Below are positions 63,402 through 64,000 of a DNA stretch of 64,000 bases, piece after piece. Below the pieces are notes generated by a model, which searched no databases, was not told the DNA's origin, and saw only the letters and a list, made by a program, of their open reading frames with translations. Each line of letters opens with the position of its first letter. Position 1 is the stretch's first letter. The position numbers were made by a program, and so were the translations under genes. Source of the stretch: Streptomyces hygroscopicus (lineage in GTDB: Bacteria; Actinomycetota; Actinomycetes; Streptomycetales; Streptomycetaceae); assembly GCF_026168105.1 (NCBI RefSeq), contig NZ_LBMW01000035.1, forward strand, positions 1 to 64,000, in the 5' to 3' direction.

Positions 63402-64000
<599 letters not shown>

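Overview
The window is high-GC actinobacterial chromosome, almost certainly Streptomyces. Third codon positions are strongly G/C, GTG starts are common, and long false ORFs run opposite most genes. Menaquinone genes of the futalosine route, a complete 14-gene complex I operon and a Ser/Thr kinase with an extracytoplasmic domain all fit. From memory, the gene order resembles the S. coelicolor SCO4505-SCO4595 core region. I see no tRNA, rRNA, insertion sequence, prophage or CRISPR array.

Layout. 0-2.1 kb: an AzlCD exporter pair divergent from an XRE-cupin regulator, then a cold-shock protein with a long leader. 2.5-13.4 kb: menaquinone genes (mqnA, mqnC, menG and a MenJ-like prenyl reductase) interspersed with a Ser/Thr kinase, a prepilin peptidase, a barrel-less amidohydrolase-like protein, a zinc-ribbon membrane protein, a PASTA protein and a GNAT acetyltransferase. 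13.6-16.3 kb: a Tat-exported flavoprotein and an NlpC/P60 hydrolase converge on a strong hairpin. 17.2-33.4 kb: nuoA to nuoN, tightly coupled, preceded by a near-consensus Rex operator and followed by a 14-bp hairpin. 33.6-35.6 kb: recQ.

35.6-42.5 kb (minus strand) is the most unusual part. It is one operon holding a GntR regulator, an AprB-like two-cluster ferredoxin, a sulfonate/taurine-type ABC transporter and an AprA/fumarate-reductase-like flavoprotein fused to about nine HEAT repeats. I know of no described function for this combination. 42.6-47.7 kb: fumarylacetoacetase, an ATP-grasp enzyme paired with an FAD oxidoreductase, and a HAD phosphatase. 47.7-49.2 kb: a secreted SLT-domain protein behind a clear ydaO-type (c-di-AMP) riboswitch. 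49.2-55.2 kb: a polyprenyl diphosphate synthase (probably the menaquinone tail), a secreted CHRD/DUF3455 protein, a LolA-like protein, and an ABC exporter whose ATPase carries a 35-residue tandem repeat. 55.2-64 kb: an FMN reductase-like protein, a NUDIX hydrolase, a P-loop-like protein, a TPR protein, RarD, a QorB/QorR-like redox pair and the 2-oxoacid:ferredoxin oxidoreductase genes korB and korA (korA runs off the window).

Two themes join the genes. The first is respiration: MqnA, MqnC, MenG, the polyprenyl synthase and the MenJ-like reductase make and modify the quinone that complex I reduces, and Rex would tie nuo expression to NADH/NAD+. The second is a set of short tandem repeats (14, 20, 21, 24 and 30 bp units) sitting at or just after the 3' ends of at least five genes, two of them starting inside the last codons.
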